NCBI RefSeq assembly: GCF_002028425.1
Contig: NZ_CP020042.1
Location: 3,534,001 to 3,598,000, forward strand
Length of the DNA stretch: 64,000 bases
Origin: Streptomyces katrae
GTDB lineage: Bacteria > Actinomycetota > Actinomycetes > Streptomycetales > Streptomycetaceae
Reading direction: 5' to 3'
A program made the position numbers and the translations under genes. The notes beneath the pieces are model-generated. The model did not search any database and was not told the origin of the DNA. It saw only the letters and a list, made by a program, of their open reading frames with translations. Within the stretch, counting starts at the first letter, position 1. Every line of letters starts with the position of its first letter. Below, in pieces: positions 27,728 to 36,538 of this stretch.

Positions 27728-28753
27728 TCAGCCCTGCCGGATGACAAGTCTGCCACCCTGCCGCTGGGCCTCGACGCGGCCGGGCAGGTTGATGGCCCCC
27801 TGACCGCGCCATCCGGTGATGAGCCGGTCGACTTCCTCGATGTGGCGGGCGAAGAGGGAGCCGGCCGGGGACCCCGCCGCGACCACGGCACGGCGCAGCA
27901 CGCGGCGGCGCACGGCGGGCGGCAGGGCGTACAGCTTGGCGCACTCCAGGCGGCCGTCGGCGTCGGTCACGCCGGCCTCGGCGTCGGCCGCCCAGGCGTC
28001 GAGGGCGTCGGCGTCGTCGCGGGAGAGCTGGGCGGTGCGGGCGAGCGCTTCCACGACCCCTTTGCCGAGCGCCTTCTCCAGGGCGGGCAGTCCCTCGTGG
28101 CGCAGCCGGGAGCGGGTGTAGGCGGGGTCGATGTTGTGCGGGTCGTCCCAGACGGGGAGGGACTGGACCATGCAGGCCTTGCGGGCGGTCTGCCGGTCGA
28201 TGTGGAGGAAGGGGCGGCGATAGCGCCTGGTGCGGCCGGGGCCTCCGGAGACTTCGGCCATGCCGGACAGGGAGCGGATGCCGGAGCCGCGGGCGAGGCC
28301 CAGCAGGACGGTTTCCGCCTGGTCGTCGCGGGTGTGGCCGAGCAGCACGGCGGCGGCGCCGAGCCGGTCGGCGGCCTCGTCGAGGGCGGCGTAGCGGGCG
28401 TCGCGGGCGGCGGCCTCGGGTCCGCCGTCGCGGCCGACGCGCACGGCGACGGACTCCACCGGGTCGAGGCGGAGCGCGGTCATGCGGCTGACGACCTCCG
28501 CGGCGCGCAGGTCGGAGCCGGGCTGGAGGCCGTGGTCGATGGTGATTCCGCCGGCCCGGATGCCGAGCTTGGGGGCTTCGAAGGCGAGGGCGGAGGCGAG
28601 CGCCATGGAGTCGGCGCCGCCGGAGCAGGCGACGAGGACGAGCGGCGGGGTCGCGGCCGCACGGCCCGTGGGGTCGGTCAGGTCGGTGAGGACGTCGTGG
28701 AGTACGCGGCGGACCGCCAGGCGTATCGCCGCGACCGCAGGATGGGGACCCAT
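27728..28753 (-). CDS. tilS: tRNA(Ile)-lysidine synthase
   Basis: 341 residues. PP-loop ATP motif [17 protein letters not shown] near residue 40, then [20 protein letters not shown] and [10 protein letters not shown]. Adds lysine to C34 of the AUA-reading isoleucine tRNA. The C-terminal domain is short, as in other actinobacterial TilS. Clustered with hpt and ftsH. Confidence 0.95.
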   Translation of the reverse strand: MGPHPAVAAIRLAVRRVLHDVLTDLTDPTGRAAATPPLVLVACSGGADSMALASALAFEAPKLGIRAGGITIDHGLQPGSDLRAAEVVSRMTALRLDPVESVAVRVGRDGGPEAAARDARYAALDEAADRLGAAAVLLGHTRDDQAETVLLGLARGSGIRSLSGMAEVSGGPGRTRRYRRPFLHIDRQTARKACMVQSLPVWDDPHNIDPAYTRSRLRHEGLPALEKALGKGVVEALARTAQLSRDDADALDAWAADAEAGVTDADGRLECAKLYALPPAVRRRVLRRAVVAAGSPAGSLFARHIEEVDRLITGWRGQGAINLPGRVEAQRQGGRLVIRQG

Positions 28754-28944
28754 GTCCGGTGCCCTTCGTGGAGTTCGGATGCTCGGAGGCTTCGGGGTGT
28801 AGCTCGCGCGGAGTGGTCACTCAGAGTGCGTCGATGGTGACAGAAGCGAGCCGTTCCCCGAGCATCGCACGCCCTGCAACGGCTCACGGTCCCTCGGAAG
28901 GGTGATGCTGCTTCCCCCAGTGGGACATGTTTACGCCTCCCGAG

Positions 28945-30090
28945 TCACCCCTCTTCGCGCCCCGCGCTCCCCTTGCGGTGCACGCGCGCCACCCAGTCCG
29001 AGGGCTTGGCGATCTCCGACTTGGTCGGCAGCGTGTTGGGGGAGGTCCACACGCGGTTGAAGCCGTCCATCCCGACCTCGCCGACGACGGCGCGCACGAA
29101 CCGCTCGCCGTCGCGGTACTGGCGGAGCTTGGCGTCGAGGCCGAGGAGCTTGCGCAGGGCGGCGTCCAGGCGGCCGGCGCCGGTGGCGCGGCGCTGCTGG
29201 AACTTCTCGCGGATCTCGGCGACGGAGGGGACCACGTCGGGGCCGACGCCGTCCATGACGAAGTCGGCGTGGCCTTCCAGCAGGGACATGACGGCGGTGA
29301 GCCGGCCGAGCACCTCGCGCTGCAGGGGGCTCTGGACGAGTTCGACGAAGGAGTGGGCCTCGTCGCCGCGCTCGCCGTCGGGGCGGGCTCCCGCGAAGGA
29401 CTGGACGGCTTCGCGCAGCCGTTCCAGGAGGGCTCCGGGGTCCATCTCGGTGGCGCCGAGGAAGGCCTGGATCTCTGCCTCCAGGTGGGCGCGCAGCCAC
29501 GGGACGGCGGTGAACTGGGTGCGGTGCGTCTCCTCGTGCAGGCAGACCCAGAGCCGGAAGTCGTGCGGGCTGACCTCCAGCTCGCGCTCCACGTGGACGA
29601 TGTTGGGGGCGACGAGCAGCAGCCGGCCGCCGGTGGCGGGGTCGCCGGGCAGGTCGGTGGCGGCCGGCGCGAAGGTCTCGTACTGGCCGAGGACGCGGGA
29701 GGCCAGGAAGCTGAGCAGCATGCCGAGCTCGACGCCGGTGACCTTGCCGCCGACGGCTCCGAGGACGGCGCCTCCCGGGGCGGTGCCGCGGCGGTCCTGC
29801 ATCTTGGCCAGGAGCGGGCCGAGCAGTTCGCGGAAGCCCGCGACGTTGGCCCGGACCCAGCCGGCCCGGTCGACGACGAGGACGGGGGTGTCGGGCCGGG
29901 GGGCGCCCTCGGGCATCATCCGGGTGAACGCGCGCACGTGCTCCTCGGAGGTCCTCGCGTGCCGGCGGAGTTCCGCCACCACGGCCCGGGCCTCGTCGCG
30001 GCTGACCTCCGGACCCGGCCGTACGAGCCGGGTCGCGGTCGCCACCGCGAGGTTCCAGTCGACCATCTCCGCACCACCGATGCTCGTCAT
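28945..30090 (-). CDS. Zinc-dependent metalloprotease-like protein (DUF2342)
   Basis: 381 residues. Zincin-type motif HEETHRTQF at about residue 185 with a downstream Glu in EGHADFVMDGVG. Matches the DUF2342 family, annotated as zinc-dependent metalloprotease or coenzyme F420 biosynthesis-associated protein. No signal peptide, so cytosolic. It lies between tilS and the PBP4-type carboxypeptidase gene on the same strand, a conserved actinobacterial order. Confidence 0.88.
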   Translation of the reverse strand: MTSIGGAEMVDWNLAVATATRLVRPGPEVSRDEARAVVAELRRHARTSEEHVRAFTRMMPEGAPRPDTPVLVVDRAGWVRANVAGFRELLGPLLAKMQDRRGTAPGGAVLGAVGGKVTGVELGMLLSFLASRVLGQYETFAPAATDLPGDPATGGRLLLVAPNIVHVERELEVSPHDFRLWVCLHEETHRTQFTAVPWLRAHLEAEIQAFLGATEMDPGALLERLREAVQSFAGARPDGERGDEAHSFVELVQSPLQREVLGRLTAVMSLLEGHADFVMDGVGPDVVPSVAEIREKFQQRRATGAGRLDAALRKLLGLDAKLRQYRDGERFVRAVVGEVGMDGFNRVWTSPNTLPTKSEIAKPSDWVARVHRKGSAGREEG

Positions 30091-30187
30091 GCGTCAACGG
30101 TACGTGGACCGGCGCCCCGGCGGATCCCCCCGGCGCCCGTCGTCGGGTGTCGTGGGGCGGGCGGGGCTGCGGTGGCGGGCCCTGGGG

Positions 30188-31597
30188 TCAGGGGGTGGAG
30201 GCGACGGCGGCGGCCAGCTTGTCGAGGCCCTTTTCGGCGGCGGAGCCGTCGGTGGCGTTCGCGGTGAGGAAGGCGAAGGCCAGGAGGCGACCGGACGGGG
30301 CGACGACGGTGCCGGCGAGGGAGTTCACGCCGGTCAGGGTGCCGGTCTTGGCCCGGAGCAGGCCCGCGGCCGGGGAGGTGCCGGCGTTGCGGGTGCGCAG
30401 GGTGCCGGTGAAGCCGGCGACGGGCAGTCCGGTGAGGACGGGCCGCAGCTCCGGGTGCTGGGGGTCGGCGGCCTTGGCGAGGAGGCCCGCCAGGAGGCGG
30501 GCGCTGACCTTGTCGGCCCGGTTGAGGCCGCTGCCGTCGGCGAAGCGGGTGCCGGTGAGGTCGACGCCGAGGGAGCCGAGCCGCTGGGAGACGGCCTGCT
30601 CGGCGCCCTCGAAGCTGGCGGGCTTGCCGGTGGCGAGGGCGGTCTGGCGGGCGAGGGCCTCGGCGATGTCGTTGTCGCTGTTGGTCAGCATCCGTTCGAC
30701 GAGCCCGGCGAGGGGGGTGGAGAGGGTGGTGGCCAGTGGGCGGGCGTCGGCGGCGGGCTTGGCGGGGGCCGCTTCGCCGGTCACCTTGATGCCCCGGTCG
30801 CGCAGCAGGGCGGCGAAGGCGCGGGCGGTGTCCTTGGAGGGGTCCTCGCTGCGTTCGACGGGTCCGGCGGTGGAGTCGTCGGGGCGGCCCTCGTCGGCGG
30901 TGAGGGCGGTGACGGGCGCGAGGTTGTCGTTGCGGCCGATGGGGTGGCGGACGGGGCCCGAGTAGAGGGTGTCGTCGTAGCCGAGGGTGACGGTGTCGGT
31001 GCCGGCGGCCTTGAGCGCCCGGGCGGTGTCGGCGGCGAGGGCGACGAGGCTGCCGCCGGAGCCGGCCGGGCTCTTCTTCTTGGCCGTGAGGGACGGGTCG
31101 CCGCCGCCGACGAGGACGATCTGGCCGGCGCCGGGGCCGGGGACCACGGTGGTGCGGATGCGGTGTTCGGGTCCGAGGGCGGCCAGCGCGGCGCCGGCGG
31201 TGGCGATCTTGACGGTGGAGGCGGGGGTCATGGGTTCGGCCGCCCCGGATTCGTACAGCACGGCGCCCGTGGCGGCGTCGACCACGGCGGCGCCGCGCAC
31301 GGTCCCGAGCGCGGGGTCGGCCAGGAGCGGCCCGAGGGCGCCGGCGAGGGCGGAGGACGCGTCGGCGGTGCGCGGGGCGATGCCCTGGAGCACGCCGGGG
31401 GCGCTCGGTGCGGCCTGCGGGAGGGGTCCGGCCGCGTGATCTGCGCCACCCGTCGCGCTCCAGGAGGCGGCCCTGTCCCGCTCGGCCTTACGCTGGCCGG
31501 AGTCCCAAGGACCGGCGGCGGCCACGGCCACCGCCGACAGGGCGAGGCCGGCGACGGCCGACCCCGCGATGAGCTGCCACGTCTTGACCAATGGCAC
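30188..31597 (-). CDS. dacB: D-alanyl-D-alanine carboxypeptidase/endopeptidase (PBP4, S13)
   Basis: About 469 residues if GTG 31597 (VPLVKTWQLIAGSAVAGLAL) is used; AAAGGGG lies 10 nt upstream, which favours it over ATG 31627 or GTG 31642. N-terminal signal/anchor helix, then SxxK as ASTVKIATAG, SxN as SDNDIAEAL and a KTG box in LLRAKTGTLTGVNSLAG. Trims peptidoglycan cross-links outside the membrane. Divergent from ppa. Confidence 0.9.
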   Translation of the reverse strand: MPLVKTWQLIAGSAVAGLALSAVAVAAAGPWDSGQRKAERDRAASWSATGGADHAAGPLPQAAPSAPGVLQGIAPRTADASSALAGALGPLLADPALGTVRGAAVVDAATGAVLYESGAAEPMTPASTVKIATAGAALAALGPEHRIRTTVVPGPGAGQIVLVGGGDPSLTAKKKSPAGSGGSLVALAADTARALKAAGTDTVTLGYDDTLYSGPVRHPIGRNDNLAPVTALTADEGRPDDSTAGPVERSEDPSKDTARAFAALLRDRGIKVTGEAAPAKPAADARPLATTLSTPLAGLVERMLTNSDNDIAEALARQTALATGKPASFEGAEQAVSQRLGSLGVDLTGTRFADGSGLNRADKVSARLLAGLLAKAADPQHPELRPVLTGLPVAGFTGTLRTRNAGTSPAAGLLRAKTGTLTGVNSLAGTVVAPSGRLLAFAFLTANATDGSAAEKGLDKLAAAVASTP

Positions 31598-31778
31598 CTC
31601 GGACCAGCCCCTTTCGCGATCACACATATGCGTGAGGGACACTTAACCACTGCGTCTTGCCGCGAGCATGGCACCCCACCCCAGGGATGGGCCGGACGCG
31701 CACGCAGTTGAATCAAATGCCGTCTCGAAGCAGTCAAGCTTCGGCACCGGGCCGGAGCTGATCATGGAGGAGCAGGAC

Positions 31779-32273
31779 GTGGAGTTCGACGTCACCATCG
31801 AGATCCCCAAGGGTTCGCGGAACAAGTACGAGGTGGACCACGAGACCGGCCGGATCCGTCTGGACCGTCGCCTCTTCACCTCGACCAGCTACCCGACGGA
31901 CTACGGCTTCGTCGAGAACACCCTCGGCGAGGACGGCGACCCGCTGGACGCGCTGGTCATCCTGGACGAGCCCACCTTCCCGGGCTGCCTGATCAAGTGC
32001 CGCGCGATCGGCATGTTCCGCATGACGGACGAGGCGGGCGGCGACGACAAGCTGCTGTGCGTGCCGGCCTCCGACCCGCGCGTCGAGCACCTGCGCGACA
32101 TCCACCACATCTCGGAGTTCGACCGCCTGGAGATCCAGCACTTCTTCGAGGTCTACAAGGACCTGGAGCCGGGCAAGTCGGTCGAGGGCGCCAACTGGGT
32201 GGGCCGCGCCGAGGCCGAGGCCGAGATCGAGGCCTCGTACAAGCGCCTCGAGGCCCAGGGCGGCCACCACTGA
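31779..32273 (+). CDS. ppa: Inorganic pyrophosphatase
   Basis: 164 residues from GTG 31779 ([20 protein letters not shown]), chosen because GGAGGAGCAGGA lies just upstream and family members begin here; ATG 31764 is the alternative. Active-site features: [35 protein letters not shown] with the metal-binding Asp residues. Hydrolyses pyrophosphate, pulling biosynthetic reactions forward. Confidence 0.96.
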   Translation: MEFDVTIEIPKGSRNKYEVDHETGRIRLDRRLFTSTSYPTDYGFVENTLGEDGDPLDALVILDEPTFPGCLIKCRAIGMFRMTDEAGGDDKLLCVPASDPRVEHLRDIHHISEFDRLEIQHFFEVYKDLEPGKSVEGANWVGRAEAEAEIEASYKRLEAQGGHH

Positions 32274-32302
32274 GCTCCGCTCGGTGAACGCTGGAGCCTG
32301 AC

Positions 32303-32335
32303 AGCGGGCGGCATCCTCCACGGGTGCCGTCCGCT
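32303..32335 (+). terminator. Probable terminator after ppa
   Basis: AGCGGGCGGCA pairs with TGCCGTCCGCT (one mismatch) across an 11-nt loop, about 30 nt after the ppa stop. Confidence 0.5.
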
Positions 32336-32429
32336 TCCGCGTTTCCGGGTCCTCGCGGCGGCCTGTCTCGCCACGGAGGAAACGATTCCGCATACTGATA
32401 CCGCCAGGTGATCAAGGGTGGGAGGATGC

Positions 32430-34070
32430 GTGGCGGAGGCCGAAGGGCCCGGTCCCGAAGACCGGAAGCCGAAGTCCGACGAGGCGCACAGCGCCTTCAC
32501 CCCGCCGCCCGGGATGGAACCGGAGCTCCCCGACGAGGACCAGGCCACGTCGGAGTTCGCCCTCCCCGAGGGCCTGGCGCCGCCGTCCGCCGGGCCGGAG
32601 GGCTCCGGCTTCGGCGCTCCGGCCACCTACAGCGCCCAGCACGCCCCGCCCGCGCACACCCCGGCCCCCCTGCCGTCCTTCCCCGCCTCCTCCCCCTGGC
32701 AGGACCGCATGCGCACGATGCTGCGCATGCCGGTGGACGTCCGCCCGGTCCCGGAGGCGGCGCAGCGGCAGAGCGAGTCCGGCCCCGCCGTGGGCCGCGT
32801 CCTCGACCTCACCCTGCGCATCGGGGAGCTGCTCCTGGCCGGCGGCGAGGGCGCCGAGGACGTGGAGGCCGCGATGTTCGCCGTGGCCCGCTCCTACGGC
32901 CTCGACCGCGCCGAGCCGACCGTCACGTTCACCATGCTGTCGATCACCCACCAGCCCTCCCTGGTCGGCAACCCGGTCTCCGCGAGCCGCACCGTGCGGC
33001 GCCGCGGCACCGACTACACCCGGCTCTCCGCCGTCTTCCGGCTGGTCGACGACATCAGCGCGCCCGACGTGGAGATCTCCCTGGAGGAGGCCTACCGCCG
33101 CCTGGCCGTGATCCGCCGCAACCGCCACCCCTACCCCACCTGGGTGCTCACCGCCGCCGCCGGGCTGCTCGCGGGGGCCGCGTCCATCCTGGTCGGCGGC
33201 GGGGTGACGGTGTTCTTCTGCGCCGCCCTCGGTGCCGTCCTCGGCGACCGGCTGGCCTGGTACTTCGCCGATCGCGGGCTGCCGGAGTTCTACCAGTTCG
33301 TGGTGGCGGCGATGCCGCCGGCCGCGATCGGGGTGGCCCTGAAGCTCGCCGAGATCGACGTGCGCGCCTCCGCCGTGATCACCGGCGGGCTGTTCGCCCT
33401 GCTGCCCGGACGGGCCCTGGTGGCGGCCGTGCAGGACGGCCTGACCGGCTTCTACATCACCGCGTCCGCCCGGCTGCTGGAAGTGATGTACCTCTTCATC
33501 GGGATCATCATCGGCGTCCTCGTGGTGATCTACGTGGGCCTCCAGTTCGGCGCCTCCCCGAACCCGGACGAGGTGCTCCAGATCCCCCACCGGCCGCTGC
33601 TGCAGACCCTCGCCTCGATGGTGCTGGTGTTCACGTTCGCGATCCTGCTCCAGCAGGAACGTTCCACGGTGTGGATCGTGACCCTGAACGGCGGGGTCGC
33701 CTGGGTCACCTTCGGCGCGCTGCGGGCCGCCGACCTGCCGCCGGTCCCGTCCACGGCGATCGCCGCCGGGCTGGTCGGCCTGTTCGGGCAGCTCTTCTCC
33801 CGGTACCGGTACGCGTCCGCGCTCCCGTACGTGACGGCCGCCATCGGCCCGCTGCTGCCGGGCTCGGCGACGTACTTCGGACTGCTGTCGATCGCCGAGA
33901 ACCGGCTGGACAAGGGGCTGGGCTCGCTCACCAACGCCGCCGCGATCGCACTCGCGATCGCGATCGGGGTGAACCTGGGCTCCGAGGGCTCGCGGCTGTT
34001 CATGCGGATCCCGGGGGCGCGCAGCGCCGCCAAGCGCCGGGCGGCGGCCAAGCGGACCCGCGGCTTCTGA
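32430..34070 (+). CDS. ThrE-family threonine/serine exporter-like protein
   Basis: 546 residues from GTG 32430, with GGGAGG five nt upstream. After ~110 disordered residues, the ThrE/DUF1212 domain begins (LDLTLRIGELLLAGGEGAED, TFTMLSITH, RRRGTDYTRLS). From about residue 235 there are around ten membrane helices (for example TWVLTAAAGLLAGAASILVG, YLFIGIIIGVLVVIYVGLQF). Relatives export threonine and serine in Corynebacterium. A strong terminator at 34168 follows. Confidence 0.9.
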   Translation: MAEAEGPGPEDRKPKSDEAHSAFTPPPGMEPELPDEDQATSEFALPEGLAPPSAGPEGSGFGAPATYSAQHAPPAHTPAPLPSFPASSPWQDRMRTMLRMPVDVRPVPEAAQRQSESGPAVGRVLDLTLRIGELLLAGGEGAEDVEAAMFAVARSYGLDRAEPTVTFTMLSITHQPSLVGNPVSASRTVRRRGTDYTRLSAVFRLVDDISAPDVEISLEEAYRRLAVIRRNRHPYPTWVLTAAAGLLAGAASILVGGGVTVFFCAALGAVLGDRLAWYFADRGLPEFYQFVVAAMPPAAIGVALKLAEIDVRASAVITGGLFALLPGRALVAAVQDGLTGFYITASARLLEVMYLFIGIIIGVLVVIYVGLQFGASPNPDEVLQIPHRPLLQTLASMVLVFTFAILLQQERSTVWIVTLNGGVAWVTFGALRAADLPPVPSTAIAAGLVGLFGQLFSRYRYASALPYVTAAIGPLLPGSATYFGLLSIAENRLDKGLGSLTNAAAIALAIAIGVNLGSEGSRLFMRIPGARSAAKRRAAAKRTRGF

Positions 34071-34167
34071 GGCTCCCCCTGGGCCGACGGGTATCCCCCG
34101 GACGCGTCCGGACGTGCCCGGGCGGGCCTGGACGCCCGGGACCCCGGACGGACGTCCGGACACGCCT

Positions 34168-34198
34168 GTGCCCCGGAGACGGGGCGTCTCCGGGGCAC
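34168..34198. terminator. Bidirectional terminator between ThrE-like and DedA genes
   Basis: GTGCCCCGGAGAC and GTCTCCGGGGCAC form a 13-bp perfect stem with a 5-nt loop between the convergent gene ends. Confidence 0.85.
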
Positions 34199-34236
34199 AC
34201 AGGACCTCGCAGGGGGGCGCGGCGCGCGCCCGCAGG

Positions 34237-34950
34237 TCAGCGCTTGGCGTGCCGGCCGCGCTGGCCGGGGGCCGGCGGCGGCTCCTCCATCGGGTAGCCG
34301 GGCTGCGCCGGGGCGGCCGCGGCGGCCTTCTTGCCCTTGCGGGCCTTCAGCACCTCGAAGATCACCGGGATCACGGAGATCAGCACGATGACGATGAAGA
34401 TCGCCTCGATGTTGTTCTTGATGACATCGAAGCGGCCGAGCTGGTAGCCGAGGACGGTGACGCCCGCGCCCCAGGCGATGCCGCCGATGACGTTGTACGT
34501 GAGGAAGACCCGGTACTTCATCGCGCCGGCGCCCGCGACCATCGGGGCGAAGGTGCGGATGATGGGCACGAAGCGGGCGAGCACGATGGCCTTGGGGCCG
34601 TGCTTCGCCATGAAGTCGTGCGCCGCGTCCAGGTTCTCCCGCTTGAACACCTTGCTGTTCGGGCGGTTGAACAGCTTCGGGCCGAAGAACTTGCCGATCA
34701 GGTAGCCCACCTGGTCACCGATGATCGCGGAGGCCGCGATCATCGTGCACACGAGCCACAGCGGCTCCTTGATGCTGCCGCTGGCCGTGAAGAGGCCCGC
34801 CGTGAACAGCAGGGAGTCACCAGGCAGGAAGGCGAAGAGGCCCGATTCCGCGAAGACGACGATCAGGATGCCGATCAGGCCGTACTCCCCGATCAGGTAG
34901 TCCGGGGACAGCCACGCGGGGCCGAGGGCAAGCGTGTAGAGGGGTTCCAC
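34237..34950 (-). CDS. DedA-family membrane protein
   Basis: 237 residues from GTG 34950, with CAGGAGAG upstream; the longer open frame has no coding signal. DedA/SNARE-associated family: FAESGLFAFLPGDSLLFTAG, GDQVGYLIGKFFGP, HGPKAIVLARFVPIIRTFAP and GGIAWGAGVTVLGY. These proteins are undecaprenyl-phosphate or phospholipid flippases coupled to proton motive force. Ends with a Pro/Arg-rich cytosolic tail. Confidence 0.92.
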   Translation of the reverse strand: MEPLYTLALGPAWLSPDYLIGEYGLIGILIVVFAESGLFAFLPGDSLLFTAGLFTASGSIKEPLWLVCTMIAASAIIGDQVGYLIGKFFGPKLFNRPNSKVFKRENLDAAHDFMAKHGPKAIVLARFVPIIRTFAPMVAGAGAMKYRVFLTYNVIGGIAWGAGVTVLGYQLGRFDVIKNNIEAIFIVIVLISVIPVIFEVLKARKGKKAAAAAPAQPGYPMEEPPPAPGQRGRHAKR

Positions 34951-35084
34951 GTTTCCGGGCTCTCCTGGATCAGCAGGGACGTCTGCGGTGGGGGACGCGA
35001 CGATGCAGGCGGTCTCAATTATGAACGCACACCGCCCCCACCGGGTTCCAGGGACCGGAGGGGGCGGTACCGGTGAGGTTCCGG

Positions 35085-35843
35085 CTACGCCTTGCGCACG
35101 GCGTTGGCGGTGATCGAGTCCCGCAGGTGCTCGGCCACCCCCTCGCCCATACCGTCGTAGAACGCCTTGAACCGCTCGTCGGCGACGTACATCTCGCCCA
35201 GGCAGACGTGCATCTCGTATCCGCACTCGTAGTACCGGTCGCAGATGTGCCGCCGGTGCTCCTCGGCCATGTCCATGGCCGCCTCGCCGTCGGCGGGCTC
35301 GCCCGCCGCCACCAGGGCCGCGTACCGGGCACCCCAGTCGGCGACCTCGCCCTGGATCCGCTGCCAGTCGGCCTTGGTGTACGCGGCCGCCCGGCGCTGC
35401 GACTCGGCGTAGGCCTCGGTGCCGCCCCAGCGGCGCTCGGCCTCCTCCGCGTACTGCTCCGGGTCCTTGTCCCCGAACACCTCGAACCTCTCCTCGGGCG
35501 TGAGGTTGATGCCCATCTTCTTCGCCTCCATGGCGTGCTCCACGGCCTTGGCCATCTGCTGGAGCCGGGCGATCCGGTCGGTCAGGAGGGCGTGCTGCCG
35601 GCGCAGGTGCTCCCTCGGGTCCGAACTCGGGTCGTCCAGCAGGACCGCGACCTCGTCGAGCGGGAAGCCGAGCTCCCGGTAGAACAGGATCCGCTGCAGC
35701 CGGTCCAGGTCGGCGTCGTCGTAACGCCGGTGGCCCGCGCCGCTGCGGCCGCTCGGGGAGAGCAGGCCGATCTCGTCGTAGTGGTGCAGGGTGCGCACCG
35801 TCACTCCGGCGAAACCGGCGACCTGGCCCACGGAGTAGCCCAT
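35085..35843 (-). CDS. tipA: TipA-type MerR regulator with TipAS domain
   Basis: 252 residues from ATG 35843, with AAGGAG upstream. MerR HTH at residues 1-70 (GYSVGQVAGFAGVTVRTLHHYDEIGLL), a coiled coil to ~110, then the TipAS antibiotic-recognition domain (FEVFGDKDPEQYAEEAERRW, HRRHICDRYYECGYEMHVCLGEMYVADERF). The homologue TipAL of S. lividans binds thiopeptides such as thiostrepton covalently and activates its own promoter. A close copy of that promoter lies upstream at 35885-35906. Internal start for a TipAS-only product is possible but not checked. Confidence 0.92.
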   Translation of the reverse strand: MGYSVGQVAGFAGVTVRTLHHYDEIGLLSPSGRSGAGHRRYDDADLDRLQRILFYRELGFPLDEVAVLLDDPSSDPREHLRRQHALLTDRIARLQQMAKAVEHAMEAKKMGINLTPEERFEVFGDKDPEQYAEEAERRWGGTEAYAESQRRAAAYTKADWQRIQGEVADWGARYAALVAAGEPADGEAAMDMAEEHRRHICDRYYECGYEMHVCLGEMYVADERFKAFYDGMGEGVAEHLRDSITANAVRKA

Positions 35844-35884
35844 CGCTTCCGCTCCTTCGGTTGGGTACGCCCTCGACTGTGCTT

Positions 35885-35906
35885 CCTCACGCCGCGTGAG
35901 GTGCAA
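35885..35906 (-). promoter_or_regulatory. tipA-like promoter with MerR operator
   Basis: On the minus strand TTGCAC (-35) runs straight into CCTCAC-GCGGC-GTGAGG, a 6+5+6 palindrome. This matches the known tipA promoter, where the MerR-type activator binds between -35 and -10. It lies ~42 nt upstream of the TipA start, implying autoregulation. Confidence 0.8.
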
Positions 35907-35929
35907 GCCCGGTTTTCGGGGAGGCGGGC

Positions 35930-36442
35930 TCAGCCCATGGCCTTCGTGCCGTCCAGGGTCTCGCGGATGATGTCCGCGTGGCCCGCGTGCCGGGCGAACT
36001 CGCGGACCAGGTGCAGCAGCATCCAGCGCATCGAGACCGTGGCGTTCTCGGGGAACCAGGGGGCCGGCGGCAGCGGGAAGTCGTCGTCCAGGCTCGGGAC
36101 CGACTCGATGAAGCCGTTCGTCTGCTCCTTGACCGTGTCCCAGAACGCGAGGGCGGACTCCAGGGTCTCCCCCTCGGTCAGCCGGAAGCCCTCGTGCCAG
36201 TCCTCGGGCGCCCGCCGGTGTTCGTTCGGCTTCTGCTGGGCCATGCGGAGCCAGTTGAGCTCGACCTCGGCCACGTGCTTGATCAGCCCGGCCAGGGACA
36301 GCTCGCTCGCGGTGGGCCGGCTCGCGGTCTGCTCGGGCGTGAGCCCGGCCGCGGCCCGGCGCAGCGCCTCGCGCTGGTCCTCGACGAAGAGGAGCAGGGT
36401 GGCGCGCTCGTCTCCCGCGACTTCCTGGGTGGGGTGTGCCAT
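35930..36442 (-). CDS. DinB-superfamily protein
   Basis: 170 residues from ATG 36442 (MAHPTQEVAGDERATLL); a longer frame from 36496 is less likely. Four-helix DinB/DUF664 fold with metal-ligand histidines in LIKHVAEVE, and HLVREFARHAGHADIIRE. In actinobacteria many such proteins are mycothiol-dependent transferases acting on electrophiles. Substrate unknown. Ends 23 nt before the tipA promoter region. Confidence 0.88.
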   Translation of the reverse strand: MAHPTQEVAGDERATLLLFVEDQREALRRAAAGLTPEQTASRPTASELSLAGLIKHVAEVELNWLRMAQQKPNEHRRAPEDWHEGFRLTEGETLESALAFWDTVKEQTNGFIESVPSLDDDFPLPPAPWFPENATVSMRWMLLHLVREFARHAGHADIIRETLDGTKAMG

Positions 36443-36538
36443 GACCGACCGCCTTTTCCGTAGTGGTGCGGGGTCTCCCCCGCTGACATCCACCACGCTA
36501 CGAGCCCTTGCGGTCAGGTTCTGTCCTTGATCGGGGAC

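Noticed and set aside
26907..28820. Upstream in-frame extension of ftsH through hpt and tilS
   Set aside because: Low-complexity Arg/Pro/Gly translation; FtsH homologues start at MDVKRYF, and hpt and tilS lie in other frames.
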